Notes: generated by a model from the letters alone, not told the origin. DNA of 64,000 nt from Virgibacillus aidingensis (GCF_010994035.1 NZ_WIXN01000017.1:29616-93615), one strand, 5' to 3'; numbered from the stretch's first letter, positions 52,318 to 60,782 are shown. Translations and numbers: made by a program.

Positions 52318-52533
52318 CTAGTCGGATTCCTTCTCTTTTTCCACCTTTTCTATCCATAATACGTAGGCAACAGCTAATGCAAACCAAATAAAATACGTAA
52401 AAAACATTAACCATCCGGCAAGAGAAATACCCATCAGATAAATTTCTGTCGGCCACCATATTAATACGAATGCAGAAACAGCCACTAATACAACCAATAA
52501 AATAATACCGGGATCTTTCAGCTTTGGATTCAT
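52318..52533 (-). CDS. Small membrane partner of the SSS symporter
   Basis: A 71-residue protein with two hydrophobic helices (GIILLVVLVAVSAFVLIWW and MFFTYFIWFALAVAYVLWI) and a charged end (EKVEKEKESD), like the YhdT/DUF997-type or similar small partners encoded before SSS carriers. ATG 52533 follows GGGGGAG; the longer in-frame ATG six codons up is not supported. It ends 18 bases before the symporter start. Confidence 0.75.
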   Translation of the reverse strand: MNPKLKDPGIILLVVLVAVSAFVLIWWPTEIYLMGISLAGWLMFFTYFIWFALAVAYVLWIEKVEKEKESD

Positions 52534-52618
52534 CTTTCTCCCCCTTTCCATCGTTAATTAGGGAATTTCCATAATCTGTTTCAGGACCGGGCTTGAGTCA
52601 GCCGTTTAAAACTTCCAC

Positions 52619-53581
52619 TTAATTCAATTTTGTACCTGCCCCTTTTTCCAGCGCTTTTTCATACACAAGATTACCAACAACAACGTCAAACAAAGCCATT
52701 CCTGTCGATTTAAAGACTATACTCCCCCCTTTTTCTTTAATGACTTTCCTTGAACCAGCTAAAAAATCAGCCATATTCTCTATTGTCTCCTTTGCAATCC
52801 AGCCTTTTTCCAATGGTTCAGCAAGATCTCCGGACTCTTCCACTGCATGGTCAGTATCAACATATATGCTGTCCGTTATTTCATACAGGGATTTTGGAAA
52901 TTCACGCATGTCCGGTTGGAAGGAGCCCACGCCGATTACCAATTTATCTTTTAAGAGAGCTTTATCATCCGGCAAAACCGGCGTTTTGGAAGTAGTTGCT
53001 GTAATGATGACTTCTGCATTTTGTACAGCCGCTTCAGCTGAATCTGCTGTGTGTAAATGGATATCACTACCCAGCCAGCTGTACAATTTCTCTTTAACGC
53101 TGGGTATTTTTTCCGGACTGCGGTTATATAAATAAATGTCTGTAAACTTTCTTTCCGTACAGGCTGCAATCGACTGGTAGAGCCCCTGTACACCAGTACC
53201 GATAATTGCCAGGCTGGAAACATCTTCTCCTGCCAAATGTCTGACCGCTGAACCGCCGATGGCACCAGTCCGTAATCCCGTTAAAAAAGATCCATCAATG
53301 ATACTTTTGATCTCACCCGTCTGGCTGTCATTTAGAATAATTAGACCGTGCAGTGTCGGATGCTCAATATTGTTCGGAAATAATGTGACCAGCTTCGTTC
53401 CTATAGCAGTTTCTGTTAAGCAGGGCATAAGCAATAAGGTGTTATCCCCTTCTTGTACCTGCATTCTTTCCGGCATGCGAAATTCATTTTTGGCGTACAA
53501 TTTGTAGGCAGCATCAATGGCATCGATTACATCCTTCATCGAAACCGCTTCCCGAATAGCCTGTTCATTTAAATACCACAC
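52619..53581 (-). CDS. Ornithine cyclodeaminase/mu-crystallin family enzyme
   Basis: A 320-residue NAD(P)-dependent enzyme. The dinucleotide motif is AIIGTGVQGLYQSIAA, preceded by DGSFLTGLRTGAIGGSAVRHL (substrate phosphate/carboxylate site) and followed by VIITATTSKTPVL and GVGSFQPDMREFP. The family includes ornithine cyclodeaminase, alanine dehydrogenase, and ketimine or pyrroline-2-carboxylate reductases. Next to a DAO-type oxidase the reductase role is attractive. The start is GTG 53581, eight bases after CAGGAGG; the longer frame from 53626 is rejected. First gene of the cluster. Confidence 0.87.
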   Translation of the reverse strand: MWYLNEQAIREAVSMKDVIDAIDAAYKLYAKNEFRMPERMQVQEGDNTLLLMPCLTETAIGTKLVTLFPNNIEHPTLHGLIILNDSQTGEIKSIIDGSFLTGLRTGAIGGSAVRHLAGEDVSSLAIIGTGVQGLYQSIAACTERKFTDIYLYNRSPEKIPSVKEKLYSWLGSDIHLHTADSAEAAVQNAEVIITATTSKTPVLPDDKALLKDKLVIGVGSFQPDMREFPKSLYEITDSIYVDTDHAVEESGDLAEPLEKGWIAKETIENMADFLAGSRKVIKEKGGSIVFKSTGMALFDVVVGNLVYEKALEKGAGTKLN

Positions 53582-53637
53582 AAAATCAACCTCCTGAAAT
53601 TGGTAAACAGTGTTAGACAATTCCAAATTAATATTAT

Positions 53638-53691
53638 TTTTAGTTATACCCTATTAATGTCTATAATTCTATGGATAATTTGCCTAAAAAT
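53638..53691 (-). promoter_or_regulatory. Promoter/operator of the cyclodeaminase-SSS operon
   Basis: Contains TTTTAGTTATA, then TATT, CTATGG and TAAAAAT at the same spacing as the sequence upstream of the oxidase gene (50542-50593). On the minus strand TATAAC is a plausible -10. The regulator gene is divergent and begins 90 bases away, so this is the likely target of that regulator. Confidence 0.55.
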
Positions 53692-53781
53692 GACCTGCCA
53701 AAATTAAAATTTTAATTAATTCTCATAATTATGGTAAGATATAAATATCAAAAATACGTTAGCATAAAAGGGTGAAGCGAG

Positions 53782-54945
53782 ATGAATCTCTTAGCGCAAT
53801 TTGCACAAAAGATCGTGAAAGCGGTTTCAAGTATATCGCCATTTTCCATCAGTCTCAGTGATGAAAATGGATTTATTATCGGCGCGACAGACCCTGAACG
53901 GGTTGGTACATACCACTTGCCGTCCAAAGAAGTGATAGAAAAAAATGATTATGTCATATTTGATAAAGAAAAAATTAAAAATATGGATAATGTATTTGAG
54001 GGCATCGCTTTTCCTTTGCAATTCGACTATAAAACAATTGGTGTATTAGGGATCATCGGTCCTCCCGCTCAAGTGGAACCTTACGGATTATTGATCAAAA
54101 ATTATGTGGAAATGATGTGGCAGGAAACATTTCATCAGCAAATAACCGATATGGAAACAAAAACCAGGGAGACATTTGCTCAATACATATTATTAAATGA
54201 AGAAGTTGAGTCTCAAAGAGTGGAACAATATTGCGAAATGTTAGGTATTTCATATGGCAGGAAAAACTTTTGCATTGTCATCGACATTGGCAACTCCTTG
54301 TTAAACAGCGCAAAAAAACACATCTCCATTGAGATGTTAAAAGAAAATCTGCTCAGATGCACATACGAAGCTTATGCCTGTTCTGATTATTCACTTTGTA
54401 CTTTTTTAAACACTGAAAAAATAGTCATGCTCAGACAGGTAAAAACTGTGGAGGAATACAAAAAACTGCTCGGAAAATTCGATAAGCAAAGCAGGGAATT
54501 AATCAGATTATTTGCGGTCTATTCCATTAAAAATCCTTGCATTGCAGCAGGAAGCCTGTCCGGTTCCATTGAATCGGTTAACGCATCTTACCAGGAAGCT
54601 GAAAATTTAATACGGTTTGCAAAAGAACGGGACATCGAACCAAAAATACTCACGAATTATCATTGGCATATTGTTCTGGAAAAACTGCCTTTATATGTTT
54701 CTGAAAACTACCGTGAAACTATACAATTCCGTATAAATGCATTTATGGAACATGAGCATTTTAGTGAGCTGGCCGATCTCTTTATAATATACTGTGAAAA
54801 CAACATGAATATCAGCAAAACAGCAAAAGTACTGTATATTCACAGAAACACACTCATCTACAGACTTAAAAAAATAGAAGAAATGACCTCCCTCAACACC
54901 GGCAGCTTCCAGGACTGCATGCTCCTCTACCTGGCACTGAAATGA
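53782..54945 (+). CDS. CdaR-type transcriptional regulator
   Basis: A 387-residue regulator with an N-terminal sugar-diacid-recognition-like domain (AQKIVKAVSSISPFSISLSDENGFIIG..., then GIAFPLQFDYKTIGVLGIIG), a central GGDEF-like region, and a C-terminal PucR/CdaR helix-turn-helix (NNMNISKTAKVLYIHRNTLIYRLKKIEE). Relatives activate catabolic genes in response to their substrate. It is divergent from the cyclodeaminase-SSS operon, so it probably controls that and the oxidase-NSS unit. ATG 53782 follows AAGGGTGAAG. Confidence 0.87.
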   Translation: MNLLAQFAQKIVKAVSSISPFSISLSDENGFIIGATDPERVGTYHLPSKEVIEKNDYVIFDKEKIKNMDNVFEGIAFPLQFDYKTIGVLGIIGPPAQVEPYGLLIKNYVEMMWQETFHQQITDMETKTRETFAQYILLNEEVESQRVEQYCEMLGISYGRKNFCIVIDIGNSLLNSAKKHISIEMLKENLLRCTYEAYACSDYSLCTFLNTEKIVMLRQVKTVEEYKKLLGKFDKQSRELIRLFAVYSIKNPCIAAGSLSGSIESVNASYQEAENLIRFAKERDIEPKILTNYHWHIVLEKLPLYVSENYRETIQFRINAFMEHEHFSELADLFIIYCENNMNISKTAKVLYIHRNTLIYRLKKIEEMTSLNTGSFQDCMLLYLALK

Positions 54946-55323
54946 AACAACAGGACGGTTTATCCGTTGCACCCTTCCGGAAGCTCCCGTCTCCCCCTTC
55001 CTTCTTCTTATAGAAACAGCAAAACGAATCGGTCGCTGAACTGTTCTGCCACTTCCTTCATTGGATGGAAGAGCTTGCAAACAGCTTCATTTATTAATGG
55101 AGAATCAGCATTATTCATCTCGCACCTCTATTTTTCAATTACTTCAAAATTCAGCTTTATATACTGGAAGTTTGAACAATGCTTTTAAGATATAATTCGG
55201 TATAATCCTTTCACCTTTGATATAAAATAACATAACAATTGGTCATTGGGCAGATTTATAGCTGGAATATGGAGGTACCGTCCTCCTGCTTCAACCATAT
55301 CCTATTTTGCTGGAGGGTACTTT
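54946..55323. other. Stretch between regulator and BCCT gene
   Basis: Holds one weak minus-strand small frame (55008-55118) and the upstream region of the BCCT gene. Two TATAAT-like hexamers (near 55188 and 55200) could serve as -10 elements but no -35 is convincing. Confidence 0.4.
55008..55118 (-). CDS. Possible 36-residue small protein
   Basis: ATG 55118 follows GAGGTG at four bases and opens a 36-residue frame (MNNADSPLINEAVCKLFHPM...) ending in a hydrophobic tail (DRFVLLFL). No homologue is known to me, and there is no terminator. The evidence is only the ribosome site and reasonable composition. Confidence 0.3.
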   Translation of the reverse strand: MNNADSPLINEAVCKLFHPMKEVAEQFSDRFVLLFL

Positions 55324-56796
55324 ATGAAGAAGGTTTCAAGTGTATTTTATATTACTGTGTCTCTCGTTGCTGTTTTTGTTATTATAGGGGCTATTCTCCC
55401 GAATCAGTTTGAGCAGATTACATCGCTTATAAATATTTTTCTTTCCACTAACTTTGGCTGGTATTATATGTGGCTCTTTTCGGCAATTATTTTATTTTCG
55501 CTCATTGTAGCATTTAGCCCTTACGGTAAGATAAAGCTTGGCAAAAAGAATGATAAACCTGATTTTTCCACTGCTTCATGGATAGCCATGCTGTTTTCTG
55601 CCGGGCTTGGGATCGGTCTTGTTTTCTACGGTGCAGCTGAACCGCTATACCATTTTGTAACGGATACTCCCGCTGCAGCGCCCGGATCAGATGATGCATT
55701 TAAGCAAAGTCTGTCTTTCACATTTTTTCATTGGGGAATTCACGGCTGGTCAATGTATGGGTTTATTGCATTGGCTTTAGCTTTCTTTCAATTTCGAAAG
55801 GGAGAACCCGGCTTAATATCCGCAACGTTAAAACCTATTTTTGGAGAAAAAATGAATGGTCCATTTGGCACCACCATAGACGTGTTAGCTACTTTCGCTA
55901 CTGTATTTGGCGTGGCAACATCCCTTGGATTTGGTGCTTCCCAGATAAATGGCGGGCTTAACCATTTATTTGGTATTGATGTGGGATTTACGGCGCAATT
56001 TTTTATTATTTTAATCGTAACCGTATTATTTTTGATTTCCGCCTGGTCCGGTCTAAGTAAAGGAATAAAATATCTATCCAATACCAATATGGTTTTAGCT
56101 CTGCTTTTACTCATTACCATTATTATTATGGGACCTACCTTGCTTATTTTTAATATGTTTACGGAATCATTTGGTTTATATTTGCAAAATATTGTTCAAT
56201 TGAGCTTTCGTACAGCACCTCTTGAATCAGATAACAGGGATTGGCTTGATGCATGGACAATTTTTTACTGGGCATGGTGGATTTCCTGGGGACCTTTTGT
56301 AGGAATGTTTATTGCCAGGGTCTCACGGGGACGTACCATCCGGCAGTTTATACTGGGGGTTATTATAGCACCAACCCTGATCGTTTGTATTTGGTTTGCA
56401 GCTTTTGGCACCACTGCAGGGAATATTCAAAATAGCGGGGTGGATTTATCCCAATACGTAACAGAACTTGTACTGTTTAACATGTTCGATCAGCTGCCAC
56501 TGTCCTTTTTACTTTCAGCAATTGCCATTCTGCTCATTGTTTCCTTTTTCATTACATCGGCAGATTCGGCCACTTTTGTACTGGGCATTCAGGCAACAAA
56601 GGGATCACTTTCCCCGCCAAATAGTGTAAAGGTCGTATGGGGGATTGCTCAATCATCGATTGCATTGATCTTATTGTATGTTGGCGGCCTTACAGCCCTG
56701 CAAAATACCATTATTGCAGCAGCCCTGCCATTTTCCTATATCCTCATATTGATGATGATTTCCCTGTTCAAGGCTTTAAGTAAGGAAAAAGTATAA
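55324..56796 (+). CDS. BCCT-family betaine/choline/carnitine transporter
   Basis: A 490-residue osmolyte transporter. The family signature lies in FYWAWWISWGPFVGMFIARVSRGRTIR, and the glycine-rich helix WIAMLFSAGLGIGLVFYGAAEP plus the helix TFFHWGIHGWSMYG are also present. The pattern is OpuD-like, implying sodium-coupled uptake of glycine betaine or a related compound. ATG 55324 follows GGAGGG; the longer frame from 55246 has no ribosome site. It follows the CdaR regulator and precedes its own terminator, so it may serve osmoprotection or supply the amine-catabolic cluster. Confidence 0.92.
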   Translation: MKKVSSVFYITVSLVAVFVIIGAILPNQFEQITSLINIFLSTNFGWYYMWLFSAIILFSLIVAFSPYGKIKLGKKNDKPDFSTASWIAMLFSAGLGIGLVFYGAAEPLYHFVTDTPAAAPGSDDAFKQSLSFTFFHWGIHGWSMYGFIALALAFFQFRKGEPGLISATLKPIFGEKMNGPFGTTIDVLATFATVFGVATSLGFGASQINGGLNHLFGIDVGFTAQFFIILIVTVLFLISAWSGLSKGIKYLSNTNMVLALLLLITIIIMGPTLLIFNMFTESFGLYLQNIVQLSFRTAPLESDNRDWLDAWTIFYWAWWISWGPFVGMFIARVSRGRTIRQFILGVIIAPTLIVCIWFAAFGTTAGNIQNSGVDLSQYVTELVLFNMFDQLPLSFLLSAIAILLIVSFFITSADSATFVLGIQATKGSLSPPNSVKVVWGIAQSSIALILLYVGGLTALQNTIIAAALPFSYILILMMISLFKALSKEKV

Positions 56797-56808
56797 AACT
56801 ATCTCCAT

Positions 56809-56842
56809 AACAGAGATTCCCTCAGAAGCTGAATCTCTGTTT
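56809..56842 (+). terminator. Terminator after the BCCT gene
   Basis: AACAGAGATTC pairs with GAATCTCTGTT and runs on into TTTCCC and an AATTTTTC stretch. Confidence 0.75.
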
Positions 56843-56918
56843 CCCAATTTTTCTTGAAAAATACAAAGCATATCATTACACTTGTTAGGAATACTAATTG
56901 CTGGAAAGAAGGGGAAAA

Positions 56919-57650
56919 ATGCCAAACAATTTCACTGCTGCCATTCAATTTAATGAAGTAAATTTTTATGCAGATGGAGTACATATTATTAAAGATATAA
57001 GCGGATCTTTCATAAAAGGGAAAATTACTACATTGGTAGGACCATCCGGAGCAGGCAAATCCACTTTATTCCGCTTGTGTAACGGCCTTATCTCTCCTAC
57101 GTCCGGAGATATTTATATAAATGGGGAACATATTTTGTCCTATGAGCCTGTAAATTTACGCAGAAATGTCGGCTATGCCCTGCAGGATGCAACTATGACA
57201 GCAGGTTCTGTCAGGGAAAACCTTGCTCTGCCACACACGCTGAACGGAAAATCACTGCATGCTGACGAGGCCGCGGAACTTATGGAACTCGTAGGGCTTG
57301 AGCCAAGTTTTTTAAGTAAAAATGCAAAGGATTTGTCGGGTGGCCAAAGGCAAAAATTATCTATTGCCCGCACTCTGGTAAACCGGCCGGATATATTACT
57401 GCTTGATGAGATCACTTCGTCTCTTGATCGGGTTTCCAAACAGGATATTGAGGAACTGATTCAAAAGATTAATGACCAATATAAAGTAACAATTATTTGG
57501 ATTACCCATAATTTAGAACAGGCAATGACAATCGGAGACTATTCGTGGGTATTGATGAATGGGGAGCTGAAGGAAAACGGGAAAAGCGGTTTCCTAAAAA
57601 ACCCAATAAATGAAGATGTGTTACATTTTATCAGGGGGGAAGCGGAATGA
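56919..57650 (+). CDS. ABC transporter ATPase (FetA/YbbL-like)
   Basis: A 243-residue ATPase with Walker A GPSGAGKST, the signature DLSGGQRQKLSIARTL, Walker B ILLLDEITSSLD and the switch histidine in IIWITHN. The partner gene encodes a FetB/YbbM permease and overlaps it by four bases. In E. coli this pair (FetA-FetB) exports iron and protects from oxidative stress; family members also affect phosphate or metal handling. ATG 56919 follows AGAAGGGG; the longer frame from a TTG is rejected because the ribosome site lies inside it. Confidence 0.88.
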   Translation: MPNNFTAAIQFNEVNFYADGVHIIKDISGSFIKGKITTLVGPSGAGKSTLFRLCNGLISPTSGDIYINGEHILSYEPVNLRRNVGYALQDATMTAGSVRENLALPHTLNGKSLHADEAAELMELVGLEPSFLSKNAKDLSGGQRQKLSIARTLVNRPDILLLDEITSSLDRVSKQDIEELIQKINDQYKVTIIWITHNLEQAMTIGDYSWVLMNGELKENGKSGFLKNPINEDVLHFIRGEAE

Positions 57651-58420
57651 GCTTTTTAACATTGGGGATATCCCTTATATTTGTACTCATCCCTTTAATT
57701 TTATCAAAAACCTTGAATTTGGGACTGGAAAAAGATACTGCCGTAGCTACCATTCGCTCCATCATTCAATTGATCGCAGTAGGATATGTCCTGCAATTTG
57801 TTTTTGATGCGGAACATATGATTTATATTATTTTGATGGTTATCTTAATGATTGCAGCTGCAACGCATAATGCACAAAAAAAAGGCGCTTCTATTAAAGG
57901 TATTATTTGGAAGCTTGTGCTGACATTTATTGTTATTGAAATTTTGACACAAGCCATTTTGATTGGGTTTCAAATTACTCCCCCCACCGCGCAGTACATC
58001 ATTCCAATCAGCGGGATGGTAATTGGCAATTCGATGGTCCTCAGCATTCTGTTTTTAAATAGATTTACTTCGGAAATGGAGGAAAAGGACAAGGAAACAG
58101 AATTAATACTGTCTCTTGGAGGTACACCTAAACAGGCCATACACAAGCCATTAATTTCTTCCATACAGGCCAGCACGATTCCAACCATTGAAAGTCAGAA
58201 AACAATTGGGCTTGTTCAGCTTCCCGGCATGATGAGCGGACAGATCATCGCCGGAGCAGACCCTGTACAGGCTGTGCTATTTCAATTGCTTATTCTGTTT
58301 CTCCTTTTAACAACAGCAGTGATTACTAGCATCATGATCGGATATTTATCCTATCCGACATTATTTAATGAGCGAATGCAATTTTTAAAAGAACGGCTGA
58401 CAGAAAAAAAGAATAGCTAA
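57647..58420 (+). CDS. ABC permease (FetB/YbbM, UPF0014 family)
   Basis: A 257-residue membrane protein with about seven helices. UPF0014 hallmarks: ATIRSIIQLIAVGYVLQFVF near the start, IPISGMVIGNSMVLSILFLNR, the cytoplasmic coupling region LSLGGTPKQA, and TIGLVQLPGMMSGQIIAGADPVQA. It starts within the ATPase stop (ATGA), so the two are translationally coupled. The predicted role is metal (iron) efflux with the ATPase, by analogy to FetAB. Confidence 0.9.
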   Translation: MSFLTLGISLIFVLIPLILSKTLNLGLEKDTAVATIRSIIQLIAVGYVLQFVFDAEHMIYIILMVILMIAAATHNAQKKGASIKGIIWKLVLTFIVIEILTQAILIGFQITPPTAQYIIPISGMVIGNSMVLSILFLNRFTSEMEEKDKETELILSLGGTPKQAIHKPLISSIQASTIPTIESQKTIGLVQLPGMMSGQIIAGADPVQAVLFQLLILFLLLTTAVITSIMIGYLSYPTLFNERMQFLKERLTEKKNS

Positions 58421-58441
58421 TCTTACCCTGGGGGCATCTGT

Positions 58442-58837
58442 ATGCAAAAACTATTATTTGAAGAAGCTTGGGAGAGGACCATTTCCGAAGCTGATCGTTT
58501 GTTGATAAAGGAAGCCTTTCAACAAGCAGTTTTATCCGATCTGCCGGCAATTCAATTCAGTCGGCTTTGGCAGGCAACAAATTATAAAGATGAATTGTTA
58601 ATCACAGCCATTATTCATAATGTAAGCGGAAATTCATTCTCTTTTACAAATCAAACCATATATTACAGAGCAGGAGAAGAAATAGCAGCCTATCACAAAT
58701 TCACTCTGCCTGTTGCGGTTAAGGCAAAAACGAGTATGCCATGGACATTTATATTTCCAAAAGAAAGCATTGCTGCCGGTTTCAGCCAGGACATTGGCAA
58801 GCTTGAATTCAAACAAAGCTATGATCCGATTGATTAA
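58442..58837 (+). CDS. SLAP-domain protein
   Basis: A 131-residue protein matching the Firmicute SLAP-type domain: EEAWERTISEADRLLIKEAF, FSRLWQATNYKDELLITAIIHN, and the closing FTLPVAVKAKTSMPWTFIFP. There is no signal peptide. Function unknown; some relatives sit next to accessory secretion genes. It begins 21 bases after the permease and may belong to that operon. Its last codons form the 5' arm of the following terminator. Confidence 0.8.
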   Translation: MQKLLFEEAWERTISEADRLLIKEAFQQAVLSDLPAIQFSRLWQATNYKDELLITAIIHNVSGNSFSFTNQTIYYRAGEEIAAYHKFTLPVAVKAKTSMPWTFIFPKESIAAGFSQDIGKLEFKQSYDPID

Positions 58838-58860
58838 GATCATAGCTTTGTTTTGTTTTT
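58814..58860 (+). terminator. Terminator overlapping the end of the SLAP gene
   Basis: CAAAGCTATGATC (58814-58826) pairs with GATCATAGCTTTG (58838-58850), 13 perfect pairs, followed by TTTTGTTTTT. The 5' arm and loop lie inside the coding sequence, which stops at 58837. Confidence 0.9.
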
Positions 58861-58909
58861 GCATTCTTTCCATTTTAATGGACTGGATAACTTTTAAATC
58901 GCTTGTATT

Positions 58910-59518
58910 TTATTTTTTAATAAACATTTGTGTCCAGTAATTGCCTGATTCAACATAACCTACACCAATATGTGTAAAGTCACTGCTCATAATGTTTGCT
59001 CTATGTCCGGAACTGTTCATCCATGCGTTAACTACTTGCTTTGCTGATCTCTGCCCTCTGGCAATATTTTCACCGGCAGATCTGTAATTGATGCCGAAGT
59101 TTTGCATCATCGTAAATGGAGAACCATAAACAGGGCTGTTATGACTAAAATAATTTTGGTCTTTCATATCTTGTGATTTATATTTTGCAACCCTCGCCAG
59201 TTCCCAATCATATTTCAAAGCAGGCAGGCCTGCATCTGCCCTTTCCTTGTTGACCAAATTGATTACTTCCTGCTCCTCAGAAAATTCAGCATTGATCCCG
59301 ATATTAATTTTTTGACCGGGATAAATGTGATTCGGATTTGCGAGCTGGGGATTTGCATCAATCAGCTCACTGACTCCCGTTTCTGTTTTTACTGCTATTT
59401 TCCATAATGCATCTCCGGGTACGACTGTATAAGTACTTGCTGCAATCGAGCTTACAGGCAATAGTAGAGCTAAGGTTAAAATGGACACGATTGTAATCCT
59501 GCTGACTTTCTTAAGCAT
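58910..59518 (-). CDS. Secreted LysM plus CAP (SCP/YkwD-like) protein
   Basis: A 202-residue exported protein: signal peptide (IVSILTLALLLPVSSIAAS), one LysM cell-wall-binding repeat (YTVVPGDALWKIAVKT...NPNHIYPGQKINIG, about residues 30-76), and a CAP/SCP domain with VNKERADAGLPAL, HNSPVYGSPFTMMQNFG, AGENIARGQ and WMNSSGHRANIM. The CAP histidines and glutamate that form the conserved pocket are present. It resembles SafA/YkwD-like spore or wall proteins. ATG 59518 is used; a GTG three codons earlier lies by the ribosome site. Confidence 0.9.
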   Translation of the reverse strand: MLKKVSRITIVSILTLALLLPVSSIAASTYTVVPGDALWKIAVKTETGVSELIDANPQLANPNHIYPGQKINIGINAEFSEEQEVINLVNKERADAGLPALKYDWELARVAKYKSQDMKDQNYFSHNSPVYGSPFTMMQNFGINYRSAGENIARGQRSAKQVVNAWMNSSGHRANIMSSDFTHIGVGYVESGNYWTQMFIKK

Positions 59519-59930
59519 TCCCAACACCCTTTCCTTTTTGGTATATACATAGAATATAAAGATTTACGTCCAAAGTCATTATTAATTTATTGGTAAGATT
59601 GTTACTGAAACGTTACAATTTGGTGTATATGGTTTTGAAAGATTGATATTATCGTCTTTTAAAAATAAATAGAGTAATTAAAATGTAATATTGGAAGGGT
59701 ATTTTTATAAGGAAAATAAAAGATTCTTATAAATTGATGGTGTTTACCGGCTGCGTTTTCTCCGGATTTTATTCATGACAACGTTATTCTGCCGGTTGGA
59801 TTCTCTTTTCAACTGCATTGATCTTATACACTGAATCTATCACATCATAGGCTAAAAGATTTCACTTCTAAAGAATAGACTGACTCCGGATTTTCTGTGT
59901 ATAAGCTAAATAAGGTATTATATAAAAAAT
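59519..59930. other. Intergenic stretch, no gene seen
   Basis: About 410 AT-rich bases. Contains TTGGTAAGATTGTTACTGAAACGTTACAAT-like repeats of GTTAC (near 59600-59625) but no clear promoter assignment. Confidence 0.4.
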
Positions 59931-59932
59931 AA

Positions 59933-59959
59933 CAGCATAGCGGTTCCAACCGTATGCTG
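59933..59959 (-). terminator. Terminator after the Gly-rich coat-like gene
   Basis: CAGCATA and CGGTT pair with AACCG and TATGCTG; on the minus strand it is followed by TTATTTTTT. Confidence 0.8.
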
Positions 59960-59977
59960 CCTAATAAACATCCTTCT

Positions 59978-60268
59978 TTAATATCCAAATGGGCCATAGG
60001 TGAACCCGGGACCATAAGGGGCACCATATCCCGGACCATATGCTCCAGCTGGGAATCCTACATAGCCGGGACCGTAAACTCCGCCATATCCCGGGCCGTA
60101 ACCAGGACCAACTCCCAAGAAACCCGGACCGCCTGTCAATAGGCTACCACCCAAAAATCCAAGACCTGCACCTAGGAGTCCTGAAGTTAACGGATCAATC
60201 CCAGGTGCTCCGTATCTGCATGGAGGTTCCATCGGAGCCATAGGCGGATGATTTTCATATCTATACAT
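59978..60268 (-). CDS. Gly/Pro/Tyr-rich spore-coat-like protein
   Basis: A 96-residue protein: a Pro/Met-rich start (MYRYENHPPMAPMEPP), a short hydrophobic middle (GLLGAGLGFLGGSLL), and a repetitive C-terminus of GPGYG/GPGF units (about nine). Composition is that of insoluble spore surface proteins. ATG 60268 follows AAAGGGGAA; the longer frame from 60292 has no ribosome site. Coat location is inference. Confidence 0.65.
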   Translation of the reverse strand: MYRYENHPPMAPMEPPCRYGAPGIDPLTSGLLGAGLGFLGGSLLTGGPGFLGVGPGYGPGYGGVYGPGYVGFPAGAYGPGYGAPYGPGFTYGPFGY

Positions 60269-60406
60269 ATAAATTCCCCTTTTCATTAGCATTGTGCTTC
60301 ATTTCCTAACCTTTCCCTATAGCCTATGTGGTTTAAATGAAAATGAACTAGGCAAGTGTTTATACCTGAGACATTGAAACTACAGTTTCCGTGAATCCAC
60401 TTCTTT

Positions 60407-60695
60407 AGGGCTGCGGGACAGCTGTTCCTCGCCCCACCGTAGAGATTTGGGGCTACGGGACGCTGTTCCTCGCCCCACCGTAGAGATTTGGGGCTACGGG
60501 ACGCTGTTCCTCGCCCCACCGTAATGATTTGGGGCTGCGGGACGCTGTTCCTCGCCCCACCGTAATGATTTGGGGCTACGGGACGCTGTTCCTCGCCCCA
60601 CCGTAGAGATTTGGGGCTACGGGACGCTGTTCCTCGCCCCACCGTAATGATTTGGGGCTGCGGGACAGCTGTTCCTCGCCCCACCGTAGAGATTT
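60407..60695. repeat. Tandem repeat of seven 41/42-bp units
   Basis: Unit starts are 60407, 60449, 60490, 60531, 60572, 60613 and 60654. The core of each is GGGGCTACGGGACGCTGTTC followed by CTCGCCCCACCGTAGAGATTT. The first and last units have one extra base (GACAGCTGTTCC, 42 bp) and the inner five lack it (41 bp). Variable sites are CTACGG/CTGCGG and GTAGAG/GTAATG. Each unit can fold, pairing GGGGC with GCCCC or CTACGG with CCGTAG. A chance 132-codon frame on the minus strand is an artefact of the repeat. Confidence 0.92.
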
Positions 60696-60730
60696 GCTGT
60701 AATTTATACTATTTTTTGTGCAAAAGAAAA

Positions 60731-60768
60731 GACAGTCATTCACCTTTTTCAAAAAGAGAATGACTGTC
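60731..60768 (-). terminator. Terminator after the TRAP permease gene
   Basis: GACAGTCATTC pairs with GAATGACTGTC, 11 perfect pairs, with TTTTCTTTT following on the minus strand. Confidence 0.88.
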
Positions 60769-60782
60769 CATTCAGTATAATT

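Noticed and set aside
60286..60684. 132-codon minus-strand reading frame over the tandem repeat
   Set aside because: The repeat unit (41 bp) has no stop in any frame on that strand, so the frame is an automatic product of the array; it has no ribosome site and a meaningless repeated sequence.
60407..60695. CRISPR array
   Set aside because: The repeats are directly head to tail with no unique spacers, and no cas genes are nearby.
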